Notes under the pieces: generated by a model | Database searches by the model: none | What the model saw: only the letters and a program-made list of their open reading frames with translations | What the model was told of the DNA's origin: nothing | Assembly (NCBI RefSeq): GCF_030463565.1 | Contig: NC_134675.1 | Coordinates: 17,691,862 to 17,755,861 of the forward strand | Source: Pelecanus crispus | Lineage: Eukaryota; Chordata; Aves; Pelecaniformes; Pelecanidae | Length of the DNA: 64,000 nucleotides | Direction: 5' to 3' | Made by a program: the position numbers and the translations under genes | Shown: positions 10,615-23,800 of the stretch, in pieces | Numbering within the stretch: position 1 is the first letter of the stretch | Layout of the letters: each line of letters opens with the position of its first letter

Positions 10615-13600
10615 GTTGGGGAAAAAATTCTCCATAAGAGGAGTGAAATCCAGGTATTGTTTGCTTTGTAGGAAAAAAATTTGAAAGACACATTCAGGAT
10701 ATTCTTCTTCAGAATGACTAACCAAAGGAAAATAAAGTGGTAAGATAATATTTTCTAATTGCCATATCTACAAAGAAAACATCGAGTTAATCAAACCCGT
10801 CAAAAATCTTCCAGGAAGTTGCTAAGTGGACAGTATCATATACAAGAGGACTGAGAAAATGCAAAAGCTATTGGCACACATCAAAATACAGGGACCATTA
10901 AAATTGCCAAAACCCTCTTGAATTTTCTTGACAATGCTGTGGTATGTGCAAGCTAAGATGTTCATAAAAGAGCAACAGAAGTCGTCAACATTAATTCTTT
11001 CATACTCTAATGAATATAAAATTGCTAGTGTCCCTTAAATAGAAAGCTTCAGACAACTTTCAGAACAAGTTTTGTTACCATCTCCAGGTGACAACAGAAC
11101 TGCAAAGGATTCCCAATTGCTTAACTCCAAGGAGATAAAAGTACCTGAGAGCTGATATGTACTTATGTAATTTTAAAATATTTATAGCTGCGTGCTCTGA
11201 TATTTTCCTTTGCACTATAAGTGGGATACATATTACCTTTACATTAGATTATTATATTTTGTAGAGCACTTGGAAAATATACAGCATGATACAAGTGGTA
11301 AGTGTTGCTATCAGGAAAACAGAGATCATTAATATTCTTTCTTATGATGCCTAATTATATATACAATAGTACCTCAACTCCTCATGGAAGTATACAAACT
11401 GGACTGCATACATTCTTGAAGATCAGAAACTAAGCTCCAGCTGCTGGACCATAAACACATTTGTGTGTTTAACTGTTAGCATTAATTGGTATTTAATTCC
11501 AGTCTCTGGGAAAGATTCAGCCAGCCAGATCCCAGGAACAGTACTTAGGAATGGCAGTATGTGCTCTTATGAACTATCCACCATTTCTCTCTAACATCTC
11601 CCTGCAGGTTTTTTTTTCTTTTTCTTTCTTTCTTTTATTTTTTCTCTCTTCTTTTTCTAAGTTTATCAGGACAGCACATAATGTTGATTTAATAACTAAT
11701 CATTACAGTTTTGATGTAATTAGTCTTCTGCGCCCCATAAGAAACCCTCTCAAAAATTTATAAGTAGTTATTGTATTGGGAAAATCTGTTTTTCAGCTTT
11801 TTTGCTTATATTCTTTTATTACTCAAGATATGAAAAAGAGAGCGTACTCACTAGTAGTTCATCCATACAGCTGCTTACTCCTTGAAGTAACACTCTGAAC
11901 TCTGTTTCTAATACCAAATTATTTCCAAAGCTACATAACTAGCAAGATTCCTTAACAGAAACGTAATGAAGTTGAATCCTTCCAATAAAGAAATGTTACA
12001 GGGAAGGTTCACTGATGCTCACCACCTGCACTGATGAAAACCATCCACACTCAGTAACTGATGTGTGCAACAAATATTAAGAGTGAATGCTTAAGAACAA
12101 AGAACGAAATCCTATAGGTTACCATTAAAACATAGAATAAATGACCTCCTGGAACTAACCAGACTATATTCTGTATTTAGAGAATTTTCTACAAGGTCCT
12201 AGCATACTTTTTAGAGGTTTAAATGTAACACAAATTCTGGGGAATACAGAATTTCTACAAATTTGGAAGTTCTCAGATAACAAAATATTTATTTGGTCTT
12301 ACCTGACAATTCTTATGAGCAGCAGTGAAGCATAGATTCAATATTACTCTTTTTGCTCCTACATATACATTATCGCAAAGCTGAAGAGGATTTTTTTTCT
12401 TGGAGAGAACCCAGGAAAACACTATAGTATCTAATCTTGTGGGAAAAGGAGGAGGGGAAAAAACCTCAAAACAAGACAAAAGAACAGAGACCCAAGAGAC
12501 AGAAAAGTAAAAGCCAGAAGGAAAGTTTCTAATGAATGTTTGTTCAGTGTATAACCTGTAAGGGCCTTTGTGACTGAAGCCTTAGCAAAATGGTAACACA
12601 AATGATAAAATAATAAGAGCAAGTGGTTTTATTCTAGTGTGGAGTTTCTTTTAGACATCAAATTAATGGCAATAGTAAACTGAATTAGTTGACAAATCAA
12701 GGAGATAAAACCTCCTATTAAAGTCTTGGTATCCCTTTCTCTCACAAATTGATTTTGGCAGTTTGGTAACAGACAAGAAGAGCCAGCCAGCCAGCCAAAA
12801 GTAAAGAGATAATTTTAAATATTCTTGGGTTTTTTTCCTTTGGATGATATATAAATGCTGTGTTGTCAATCAAGAATGTTAAATTCATTCAGAAAAAATG
12901 ATTATATTTGCTCCTTTGCACAAAGAGCAATTGTGGTAGACAAACATATACATCAGTGATAAGACTTAAGAAGACATTGTTTGCATTGCTAGAAAAAAAT
13001 GCAAATGAAAAAGAGTAAAAGTTCTTCAAACACATATTGAATGCAAGTTTTTAGCCTGGATTTGATATGAACAGCTGATGCTTTAAAACAGTTTCTATAA
13101 ATGCCACTCATCTATACCTATCCTTTAATTCAAGCATGCTGGTTTTAAATGATCCTTTGCCTTTTCCCATGGCATATGTAGATTAAAATATATCTTGGGA
13201 TGGTTAAAGTAAAAGCTATTGTGTGTTTTATCTGAAGGGGTATATCAAAAGTAAAAGCTTTCACTGGAGAAAGTATTAAAAAAATGTAAAAAAGATAAAT
13301 TTATAGACTAGACCATGCATATTAGGAGCAAAACAGATTAAATAAAAAGTTCTTTAAGATGAAATTGCCACAAATTGCATGCATATGAAACTCTCCCCTG
13401 AGCAAATGTATTACAACCAATAATCAGATGTGCTTTGTATCCAGAACCATCAATTACTTGAAATAAATGATAGGGAGAGTTAAGAATTACTCAGAGGATG
13501 CTCAGAATTTTGTAGGACCAGGGCCTAAATTAATAATAGGCACCCTCATCCATTCCACTGACCAACAAAAAGGTGCTACAAGGGTGAGACATTATTAGAC

Positions 13601-14708
13601 AGTTACATGTTTAAAAGGTAGTACAATAAACAAGTCAATTTTCAACAGTTAGCAACAAAGAAACTTGCCTCAAGAAGCTAGTACCATTAGTAAGGCAACT
13701 GATATAATCATCCTCTGAATTAATATGTTAAAAATAGATCTTTTAGTAGGGGATAACAATTTGACTATATTAACCTCCACACTACACATTTGGACCTCAA
13801 TGGATTGATCCATTATGTACTGTTAGTCCATAATTACAAAAGTTAAAAACAAATACCTTCATTTAAATAAATGATGCTGTAGCATATTAAAGCATTTTGA
13901 ATATTTTAAAACTTTATATTTATTTATTTATATGTGCATACACACACACACACAAACTTCAACATGAGTGGAACAAACCATTTGAAAACATTCACCTGTC
14001 AGCAAACATAACAGCAGCTGATAAACAAAAGCAGATAGGAACTATTTTTAGGAACTATTTTTCTTTAAAAGAAAGCCTGCAAAAATTCCACTTCTCTACT
14101 AAATGCCAAGCATCAAGAATAAGATCAACCTCTGTATATAGGAGAAGATGGGTGGCGGGTTAGGGGGGGTTTGTTTGTTTTAGGGTTTTGTTTGGGGGGG
14201 AATTGTTTGCTTTCTGCTTTTTTTAACTCATAATCATCCTAAATGAGATAGCAAAGGATGTGGCTAGGCTACTCTCATTGCCAATATTAAGTTTTTTGGC
14301 TGCAAATACATTTCACAATAACATTATAGGATAATAATACATGTAGGCACAAATATATCAACTGTGACAAATTTGTTTTTGCTATACAGCCTATGTCAGG
14401 CTTTTCATACGAGATAAGGCTTCATAGAAATTTTAAAGACTCCATTATTATACATAATTTTCTAGATTTTTTTCAAAACTTTTGCACAATCAAAAAGGCA
14501 GTGAGAGTAAGTGACAGAGACTCCAAAAAACATGAACAAAATACATTAGAACAATGAGAAACCATGATAGACCCCCTTTTTGAACTGAGAAATAACAGTG
14601 GTTACAAGGGACAAAAAGATAGGATACTGGCTGAGTTTCCAGAAATGTCACGTGCAACAGAAGTGTCCTGGATCACAGGGCAATTTTCTTTCTAAAGGCA
14701 AGGCTTCT
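10615..14708 (-). other. Probable HOOK3 3' UTR and downstream sequence
   Basis: About 4.1 kb of AT-rich sequence with no recognisable gene and no clear transposon follows the HOOK3 stop. AATAAA hexamers on the minus strand occur at 13919-13928 (overlapping copies), 12288-12293 and 11815-11820. Vertebrate HOOK3 transcripts have long 3' UTRs, so much of this is probably UTR, but no end can be fixed from sequence. Small features include a short CA repeat near 13938 and a T-rich tract near 11610-11655. Confidence 0.5.
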
Positions 14709-14849
14709 TTACCTTGCTGTTGCTGGCTGGACATAACCAGGGTAAGATCTCCTTGTGCTTGTGGCTTGCCTTTGTCTAGCCAGGAAGGACTGTCCTGAGC
14801 CTGTACTAGCCAGCCTGTCTTCTGCTGCTTTTTTATGCAGAGTCATTCC
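14709..14849 (-). CDS. HOOK3: HOOK3 terminal exon M (residues ~673-718 and stop)
   Basis: The acceptor CTCTTTATAG is followed by 46 codons and TAA (14711-14709). The product starts [13 protein letters not shown] and runs through the basic, Ser/Gln-rich tail [15 protein letters not shown], ending PATAR. It joins exon L in phase 0 across a 3.4-kb intron holding a CR1 and a solo LTR. The total agrees with the 718-residue vertebrate HOOK3. Confidence 0.96.
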   Translation of the reverse strand, partial: GMTLHKKAAEDRLASTGSGQSFLARQRQATSTRRSYPGYVQPATAR

Positions 14850-17800
14850 CTATAAAGAGAAAGTTATCAGTGAATACCAATAAATAACGATGAACAACAA
14901 TTTATTATTTCTTCTTCACAAATACAAGCTAACCTGGTTTGAATTTCAAGCATTATGTTTTCAAGAATGAGGTTAAGACATTCTTCCTGAGCCTTTTCAA
15001 TGAGTTTACTTTTTATCATCATGCAAGTTTGCAGTAATTCTTGAGAAAAAGGACTTCCAATGTCCCAGGACTTGAACGTGTATTTCCACACATGAACACA
15101 TGGTGCTATGACAAACCTTTTGGAAAGCGCCCCCCCCCCCCCCCCCCCAAGTTGAGCTAGATGAGTATTTCTCAATTATATTCACCCTCTGTGAAAATAC
15201 TAACTTAATAGAAGTGGTTGGAGTATATTTTGGTGCTGGTGGATACCAAGTTGAACGTGAGCCAGCAATGCATGCCTGTGCTAAAGAACGCAAACAGCAT
15301 CCTGGGTTGCATAAGGAAGAGTGCTGCCAGCAGGTGGAGGGAGGTGATCCTTCTACTCTACTCAGCACTGGTGAATCCACATCTGGAGTCCTGTGTCCAG
15401 TTATGGGCTCCCCAGTACAAGAGAGACATGAACATGCTGGAGACAGTCCAGAAAGGGGCCACAAAGATGATTAAGGGACTGGATCATCTTTCATACAAGG
15501 AGAGGCTGAGAAAGCTGGGATTGTTTAGCCTGGAGAAGAGAAGGCTCAGGGGGAATCTCATCAATACCTGAAGGGAGGGTCCATAGAAGAGGGAGCCAGG
15601 CTCTTTTCAGTGGTGCCCAGTGACAGGACAAGAGGCAATGGGTACAAACGAAAACACAGGAGGTTCCATCTGAACATAAGAACACTCTCCTTGACTGTGA
15701 GGGTGGTTGAACACTGGAACAGGTTGCTCAGAGAGGTTGTGGAGCCTCCATCCTTGGAGAGATTCAAAAGCCCTCTGGACATGATCCTGGGCAACCATCT
15801 CTAGGTTGCTCTGCTTGAGCAGGGTGGTTGGACCAGATAATCTCCAAAGGCCTTTCCAACCTTAGCTATTCTGTGATTCTCTGTTTCTGAAAGAATCTGT
15901 GTCTTTAGCAGAAGTTAGGAGCTATGAAAAATTCCCACTGTTGAATGGCAGGGAAAAGAAGAAAATCACATACTGACTGGAAGACCCTGACCAGTATGAG
16001 ATGATGGAAGCTATGGTGGGCTGTGGATAAAATCAGAGACTAACTAAAAGGAAGAAGCAGGTGAAGCTATCACTAATCATCTTCATCCACGTGACAGTCA
16101 GGCTACTGAACTACATCTCTCAGCTCAGCCTTGCCTTCTGCTTACCAGTGGGACCAACATTATGTAGTTGGAAAAGGGCACCAGGTCACCTGAAAGTGCC
16201 TTCAATACCAAAAAGATTCAAATGCTTTTAAATAGAGCCATTTTACTCTCCTACTCATGAACATAGCAGGAACATAAAACAGCAAGAAGGAAACTCTTCC
16301 AAGGGAAGACAGAATGAAATGATTTAACACCTATGATGAAACAGATGCATGTTACAGGGGGAGGTCAGGGACTCCTATCAGGAGAGCAGTATCAAAACAG
16401 CCTGTGGTGGGTTGACCCTGGCTGGATGCCAAGTGCCCACCAAAGCCACTCTATCACTCCCCTCCTCAGCTGGACAGGGGAGAGAAAATATAATGAAAGG
16501 CTCGTGGGTCGAGATAAGGACAGGGAGAGATCACTCAGCAATTACTGTGGCAGGCAAAACAGACATGACTTGTGGAAATTAGTTTAATCTTATTACCAAT
16601 TAAAATCAGAGTAGGATAATGAGAAATAAAAACTAAATCTTGGAACACCTTCCCCCCACCCCTCCCTTCTTCCCGGGCTCAACTTCACTCCTGATTTTCT
16701 CTACCTCCTCCTCCCCCAGCAGTGCAGGGGGACAGGGAATGGGGGTTGCAGTCAGTTCATCACGTTGTCTCTGCCGGTCCTTCTGTCTCAGGGGGAGGAC
16801 TCCTCACACTCTTCCCCTGCTCCAGCATGGGGTCCCTCCCACAGGAGACAGTCCTCCATGAACTTCTCCAACGTGGGTCATTCCCATGGACTACAGTTCT
16901 TCATGAACTGCTCCAGCGTGGGTCCCTTCCACGGGGTGTAGTCCTTCAGGAATGGACCGCTCCAGCGTGGGTCCCCCACGGGGTCACAAGTCCTGCCAGC
17001 AAACATGCGTGGGCTCCTCTCTCTCCACGGGTCCTCAGGTACTGCCAGGAGCTTGCTCCAGCATTGGCTTCTCACAGGGTCACAGCCTCCTTCAGGCATC
17101 CACCTGCTCCAGCGTGGGGTCCTCCATGGGCTGCAGGTGGATATCTGCTCTGCTGTGGTCTCTCCATGGGCTGCAGGGGGAAAACCTGCCTCACCATGGT
17201 CTTCAGCATGGGCTGCAGGGGAATCTCTGCTCCGGCCCCTGGAGCACCTCCTCCCCCTCCTTCTTCACTGACCTTGGTATCTGCATAGTTGTTCCTCTCA
17301 CATATTCTCACTCCTCTCTTTGGCTGCAGTTGTGCAGGGGTTTTTTAACCCTTTCTTAAATATGTTATCACAGAGGCACTACCACTGTCCTTGATTGGCT
17401 CGGCCTTGGCCAGCGGCAGGTCTGTCTTGGAGCTGGCTGGCATTGGCTCTATCAGACATAAGGGAAGCTTCTAGCAGCTTCTCACAGAAGCCACCCCTGT
17501 AGCCCCCCCACTACCAAAATTTTGCCACGCAAACCCAATACACAGCCACACCCTATCAAAGGTAAGTCTTGAGCACATTTGCTGAAGGTGAACAATTCCC
17601 TACAAAAAGGTCCAATACTGTGTGATTGATATACAATTCCCTTATGCTTTGAACAGTGTAAGTGAGGCTTGACCCTGCACTCTCACCCATTTTCATATGT
17701 AGTGAACAGAATGAAAGAACCAAATACATATAGCTTGGTAAATGCCACAAGAAGAGTATCAGGTGTGCACAAAACTACCTGCATTGTCAGTCTAATGAAA

Positions 17801-20800
17801 CAGAAACAAGCAGAAGACTGGAGAGGGGGCAAAGAAGAGAATTAATTTGAGTATTAGAAGACAGTATAACTAAAGGTCTGAAATTACAAAAAAGGAAAAA
17901 CTGAGGCTTCCTTTCCCCCCCCCATAAAGTGATGCTTCAGGTTTTGAAACTTGAAAATAACAACCACTTTGGTTTCTATATTCTGAACTGAGGCTTACTT
18001 TGCTGTTTTTCAGTATGAACTCTGTCAAGCCTTTTACAAGTTTTTTGTTTTCCAGTAGGGGTTAAGTGTTATATAATGATAACTAAATGAGAATGCTTTC
18101 ATCTGCATATGTATTTGAAAGTACTTTACACACAAAAATATTATAAATAAACGAAGACCTTGATAAACACCACAGAAACAACTAAGATTAACCTTTTTAT
18201 CATTTTTAAGTTTGGAGATTCTTACCATAGTGTACCAGGCACTAACAATAAACTTCTCTTCCATTTCTCTTTGACTCTTTGTTTTTTCATATTCTTTCTA
18301 AAACAAAACAAACCCATATATTTAAAAATGTTTAACTGCAGAGAACAGTAAATATTAGAGAAGCACAGTCTATACCCAAAAATGAGGAAACGCAAAAGAT
18401 CTACTGGGATACATGGAGATGATTACCTCTAATGAATGGAACATTCTGTCACGTTCCTGCAACTGATTTTTCAGTGCCTGAATCTCAGGAGCTGCACCCT
18501 GGTTTTGTTTAGGATCTAAGGTGCGGATAACCTGTGAGAGGAAAAGCACAGTTTGTTTTTAATTCAATGTTGGAAAAGGCATCAAGGCATTATAACCACA
18601 TAAGGAAGATTAAGAGACATAGAAGTGATTTAAAACATGTAGATATAATAAAGTAAAATGACATTTTAAAATGTCAAACAAAAGAATGCTTAATTTTAAA
18701 AGGCTGACATATAATACAGACACATCTCTCCCCTAATAAGACAGAGGCTCTAAACTGTCAACCAGGATGATGGAGACTATCTCTAAACAACAATCATGAA
18801 GAGTCACACATCATCTGAAATGTGTTCTAACAGGACTGTCAAACAAAAGTGTTGATAGGAGGAAGCAAGATCTTGGAGGTTCAATATCTTGGACACAAGG
18901 AAGCAGTTCCTACCCCCATTCTGCGCTGCCATGGGGCTAGAGCATGTGAAACTTTTCCTTGAAGCCTTTTTCTCTTTATAGTCAAGGTTTACCTATCTGT
19001 TACCCCCAACTCACTCCTCACTGTGAACTCAAGCACTACTTCTATCTGGAAAGAGGCTGTGATTCAGGAATCTGGAGTACCAGTAATGCAAATTTTAGAA
19101 GGTTCTGCTACAACCAAGAAGAATCCATGTGTGATGTGCATGTGTGATGAAGTTTCTGCCACTAAGTAAGATGAGGGGAACAACTAACTACATTCTTATG
19201 TGGCACCCATCAGAGGCAGCATTTGAGTGCTAACATATATTCAAGAATGATTCCAGTAAAGGCCGAGGTTTTTAAATTTGTCCTAGAAAATAGCTGAAAT
19301 ACTTTTTAAAAACATGAGCCCTAGCATGGACATGACTTCAACCAAACTGCATCACTCACTGATGAGCCTGGAAGAACTTCCACCAAGAAACAGGTTATCA
19401 TAACATCAGGAAGGGGTTAACACCATCTCTGTGTTATCCACCTGCACTTGTGACTCTTAAGGAGTTTTGTCTGGGTAACTCTAATATAAATCTGTATCAG
19501 TGGGGTACATATGTGTACAGAAGTAGTACAAAGGGTTTTGGTTAGATAGTAGTCACAAGTACAGATACTTAATTTAGTTTTATTCCTACAGAGTGAAAAT
19601 GTGGTACAGCCTGTTAGGGGAGGAGTGTTAACTTGGAACCCAGACACTTACACTTTTGGCCTTTTCCAAATACTTTTTGTATCGTTCTTCCATTTGCTTC
19701 ATTTCTTCATCTTTTTTCCGCAAAGCTTCTTGCAATTCTTCAATTTTGAGTGCTTTATGTCAGGATTAGAGGATAAAATAATTACATTAAATTTATTTAC
19801 ATGCATTTAAACAGACATTAAACCCACAGCTAGGACTTCATTTCAGTTAAGAAAAGCTTACATAAGGAATGAAAAATGCTTATTGATGCAGTGGACACAA
19901 TAAGTTTAATTCAAAACCTCAGAAACGCATATGAAAAATGGTATATTGTAGGTCAAATGAACAGAAGTTTAACAGCCCTAAGCGACAAACAAGACACTTG
20001 CTCATATCTGCCCAAAGGTAGCAATGCACAAAATTCTTCAAAATTGTAACATGAAAACACTCCAATTATGTTTTCTTCACATCATCCCCAAGAAGTGATG
20101 CAGACCAACAGGACAGTTTCACTGTACATCCAATTTCCTGTGTTGATTTAAGAATGTGCCAACCACTACTACTTGTGCAAGCTATACATCCTACTTGCAT
20201 CTCAGAGAAAGATCAAATTTGTCACCATCGATCAAAAAGTATATAACATTGGTGTCTGGTTCTCAGACAATGATAAATATTTGACAACTCTTAATCTATC
20301 TGATTTGTAACCTAATTTTTCAATTTTCATTTATGTTTATCTTATTTACAATTTTCTCTCTAAGCATAAGGAAAACACTAAGATGATGACTGGGTAAGAT
20401 TTATTCTGCTGACCTGTTACAGAACCAATTGCAGGTATTCATCCAGACTATAGAATCTGTTTTTCAAAATTTTGTATAATTCTGGCACAAACTTCTTGGC
20501 CATAATTCAGTCCAGTTAAAAGAATCCAAAGAAACAACCCCCACACCATTTATCCTATTCATGGAAAGAAAGGAAGAAGTATAACTACTTTAACTGTTTT
20601 TGTCATATCAAAATAGAAGCTTGGCCCAAGATTTTTCACAAACAACTTGCAATTCAAGTAAGCCAAGCAGAGAAGTCTGAATATGCTCTAAATTTAGAGG
20701 TTAGGGACTCAGAAAACCAGGCCCCTTTCTGCCCTGCTCCCCACAACTGAGGCATGTTAAGTATGGAAGGATTACATACTCATCAACTATACAGCTCCTG

Positions 20801-23800
20801 AACTTCATCTCCAGTTGTCTTATCATTTTCTAAAATGTGGAATTTTGTAACATGTAATATTGTTCTGTGGTTTTAACTGGAAACTAATGAAAATTTCTTG
20901 GATCTAAAATTTACCTAATGATTATATAATCATTAGGTAGCTGGAAAGCTCCCCAGCTGAAAAGGACCTGAGGGTGTTGGTTGACAGCCGGCTGAATATG
21001 AGCCAGCAGTGTGCCCAGGTGGCCAAGAAGGCCAACAGCATCCTGGCTTGTATCAGAAATAGCATGGCCAGCAGGACTAGGGAAGTGATCATCCCCCTGT
21101 ACTCGGCACTGGTGAGGCCGCTCCTCAAATACTGTGTTCAGTTTTGGGCCCCTCACTATAAGAAAGACATTGAGGTGCTGGAGCGTGTCCAAAGAAGAGC
21201 AACAAAGCTGGTGAAGGGTCTAGCAAGCAAGTCTTATGAGGAGCAGCTGAGGGAACTGGGATTGTTTAGCCTGGAGAAGAGGAGGCTGAGGGGAGATCTT
21301 ATCACTCTCTACAACTACGTGAAAGGAGGTTGTAGTGAGGTGGGTGTCAGTCTCTTCTCCCAAGTAACAAGTGATAGGATGAGAGGAAATGGCCTCAAGT
21401 TGTGCCAGGGGAGGTTTAGATTGGATATTAAGAAAAATGTCTTTACCGAAAGGGTTGTCAAGTATTGGAACAGGCGGCCCAGGGAAGTGGTGGAGTCACC
21501 ATCCCTGGAGGTATTTAAAAGACATGTAGACGTGGCACTTAGGGACATGGTTTAGTGGTGGACTTGGTAGTTTTAGGACACGATGATCTTAAGGGTCTTT
21601 TCCAACCTAAATGATTCTATGATTCTATGATTCTTCTAATGAATGCCAAAATGATATTTAAATCTTCCCAGACCATTTAATGAATAGAATTGCTTTGGTG
21701 CTTCCAAGAGAAGCTGACCTTGCTACTTGACAAAAGTAAGAGACAATGTATTATTTACCAAGATTAGTCAGTATAAAAAAGGCAAATGCTGGTAGCCATC
21801 AGTGATGTACCCTTCAGTCATTTACAACTGGGTGCTGAGGTCTTGCTGTGATATGACCAAAATGGCCCAAAAAGCTACATTCTCATTGACCAGTGTCCAA
21901 AAACTTTCTATGGTTAAGTTATAGCACAATTCCACTCTGTAATCTGAAAACATATTGATGTAACATATATTGGGAGTTAAAATAACATGGAGATGGTAAC
22001 AAGGACTTTTAAACATAAGATATTAGAAGACATAATACTATTTTCAGAAAACAACAGTTGTGAAGAACTGAGTTTAACTCACAGATGATCATCCTTTGCC
22101 ATGGTGGGCTCTAAAATGTGATCTGCTGCATCTCAAGAATTAGTAGCATGTATTTGGTCATTATAGCTTTCAGAGTAATTAACACCACACATACCACTAC
22201 CACTTGAAACATATGTTTTGTTTTTCTTACAGCTTTTATAGATATTAAATGAAATATTAATTAAAGATCATTCCCTGCATGCAAAACATTTTACAGGTAA
22301 AAGAAATGGAGTGCATATCAGAAAACTCACAACTGTTATTACATCTTGGTTCCAAATCCTCAATAATATCTCGTTTCTTCTGTAGCTCATTGTTAGCTTC
22401 ATGGAGTTTCTCACTGTTACAAACCATAGAAGCACATATTATTTTTCCAATACTCTTATCCTCTTGAATGAACATTAAGTGATTAAAAAACCCAAACCCT
22501 CAGAGTATGGTATATTTCTGGGAGTATAGTTGACTTGGCTGTGAGGCATGAGGACAAATGACAAGCGGGTTGTCATTTTATAAACATGGGAATGTTTATC
22601 AAATATACTAAAAAGCATTACTATATATGCAGAGTTATAAAACCAGACAGCTCCATTCTCGGCCCAGAATTATATACTTACTTTAGAATTTACAATAAAT
22701 TGTACAAAGCATATTTTAAGTGTATAATATCAATAGCTGTGATTTGGGAAGAATGGCTTAACCCCCCCCCCCAAATTTATAGAGAGACTATACTTTGTAG
22801 TAAGCCAGTTAACAAGCAAACAATTCTTTAAGTAAAACTTGCAGTTTAAAAAAAGTGTAAAATTAAGAGCAGTGCAGAAATAGTAGAACAGAAAGATCAC
22901 ACTCACTAAAATGTTATCTTTCATTCCATAATGTATACTAAAATGTAAAAATGTCAATATTGTTTATATTAAAATGTTTTCCTCAGAACAAAATTAATTA
23001 TTCCTCTTAACTTAAGCTTTACACAATTTTAAATAAAGTTTTCTAACCACCAGAAAATGGTGACTCTTTCATAACTCCTTTTAATTTGGCAAAGGCTTTC
23101 CATAAGAAATTAAAATAATGCCTCAGTAACAGATTCTCTACATATTCCTGAGCTATCTGCATTTCTCTTTATATATCTTCCAAATGCACTACTGCCTTCC
23201 CACTGCTGCTAATGGCTAAGCACCTGCTAAGCATATGGAAAGCAGATCATTTCATATGGCAAGCAAAATATGGAAAGCTTTATTACTTACAGATGTTCTT
23301 CAAGTTTCTTTTGCAGAAGCAGCGACTAAAACAGGAAATTAAATGTGTCAGTTATTTTTATACGTTATGGTGCTTAGTATCATTTCAGTTATATTAAAAT
23401 ATATAATTTCACAATTATAACCAGAACATAGCCATTTAATTTCACCCATTTTTAGGTCATAATTGTATAACAGTTTTCTGTAGTAGTTGTCCTTTCCTTG
23501 ATAGCTGTGGACTTTCCCAAAATCAGAATGCCTTATAACTTCACAAATATTTTCTTGGAATTGGATCAATATAGGAGAGATCCATTAATGACAAAATTGT
23601 ATTTCAGTTGTTTTAATTGCTTTGTGATTCAGTACTTTTGTAGATTAGACTCAACAAATTTATTTAAAATTAGATAGTGGAAAATTTGCTTAAAGAGCTG
23701 TCCAATGCATCAAAGCAAATTCACATAAAGAGTTGAGGTAAAATTCTGTCCCCACAAAAATTAGATGGAGTAGAGTGCCACTGATCAGAGCACAGCAGAA

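Noticed and set aside
12273..12479. Minus-strand frame with a GTAAGA after a CAG near 12300, looking like an exon
   Set aside because: It does not match HOOK3, whose stop is already at 14709, and has no supported acceptor or conserved residues. Taken as chance in AT-rich DNA.
16640..17359. Overlapping frames of 70-190 codons on both strands
   Set aside because: They arise from the GC-rich repeated core of a solo LTR and share no codon conservation or start context.
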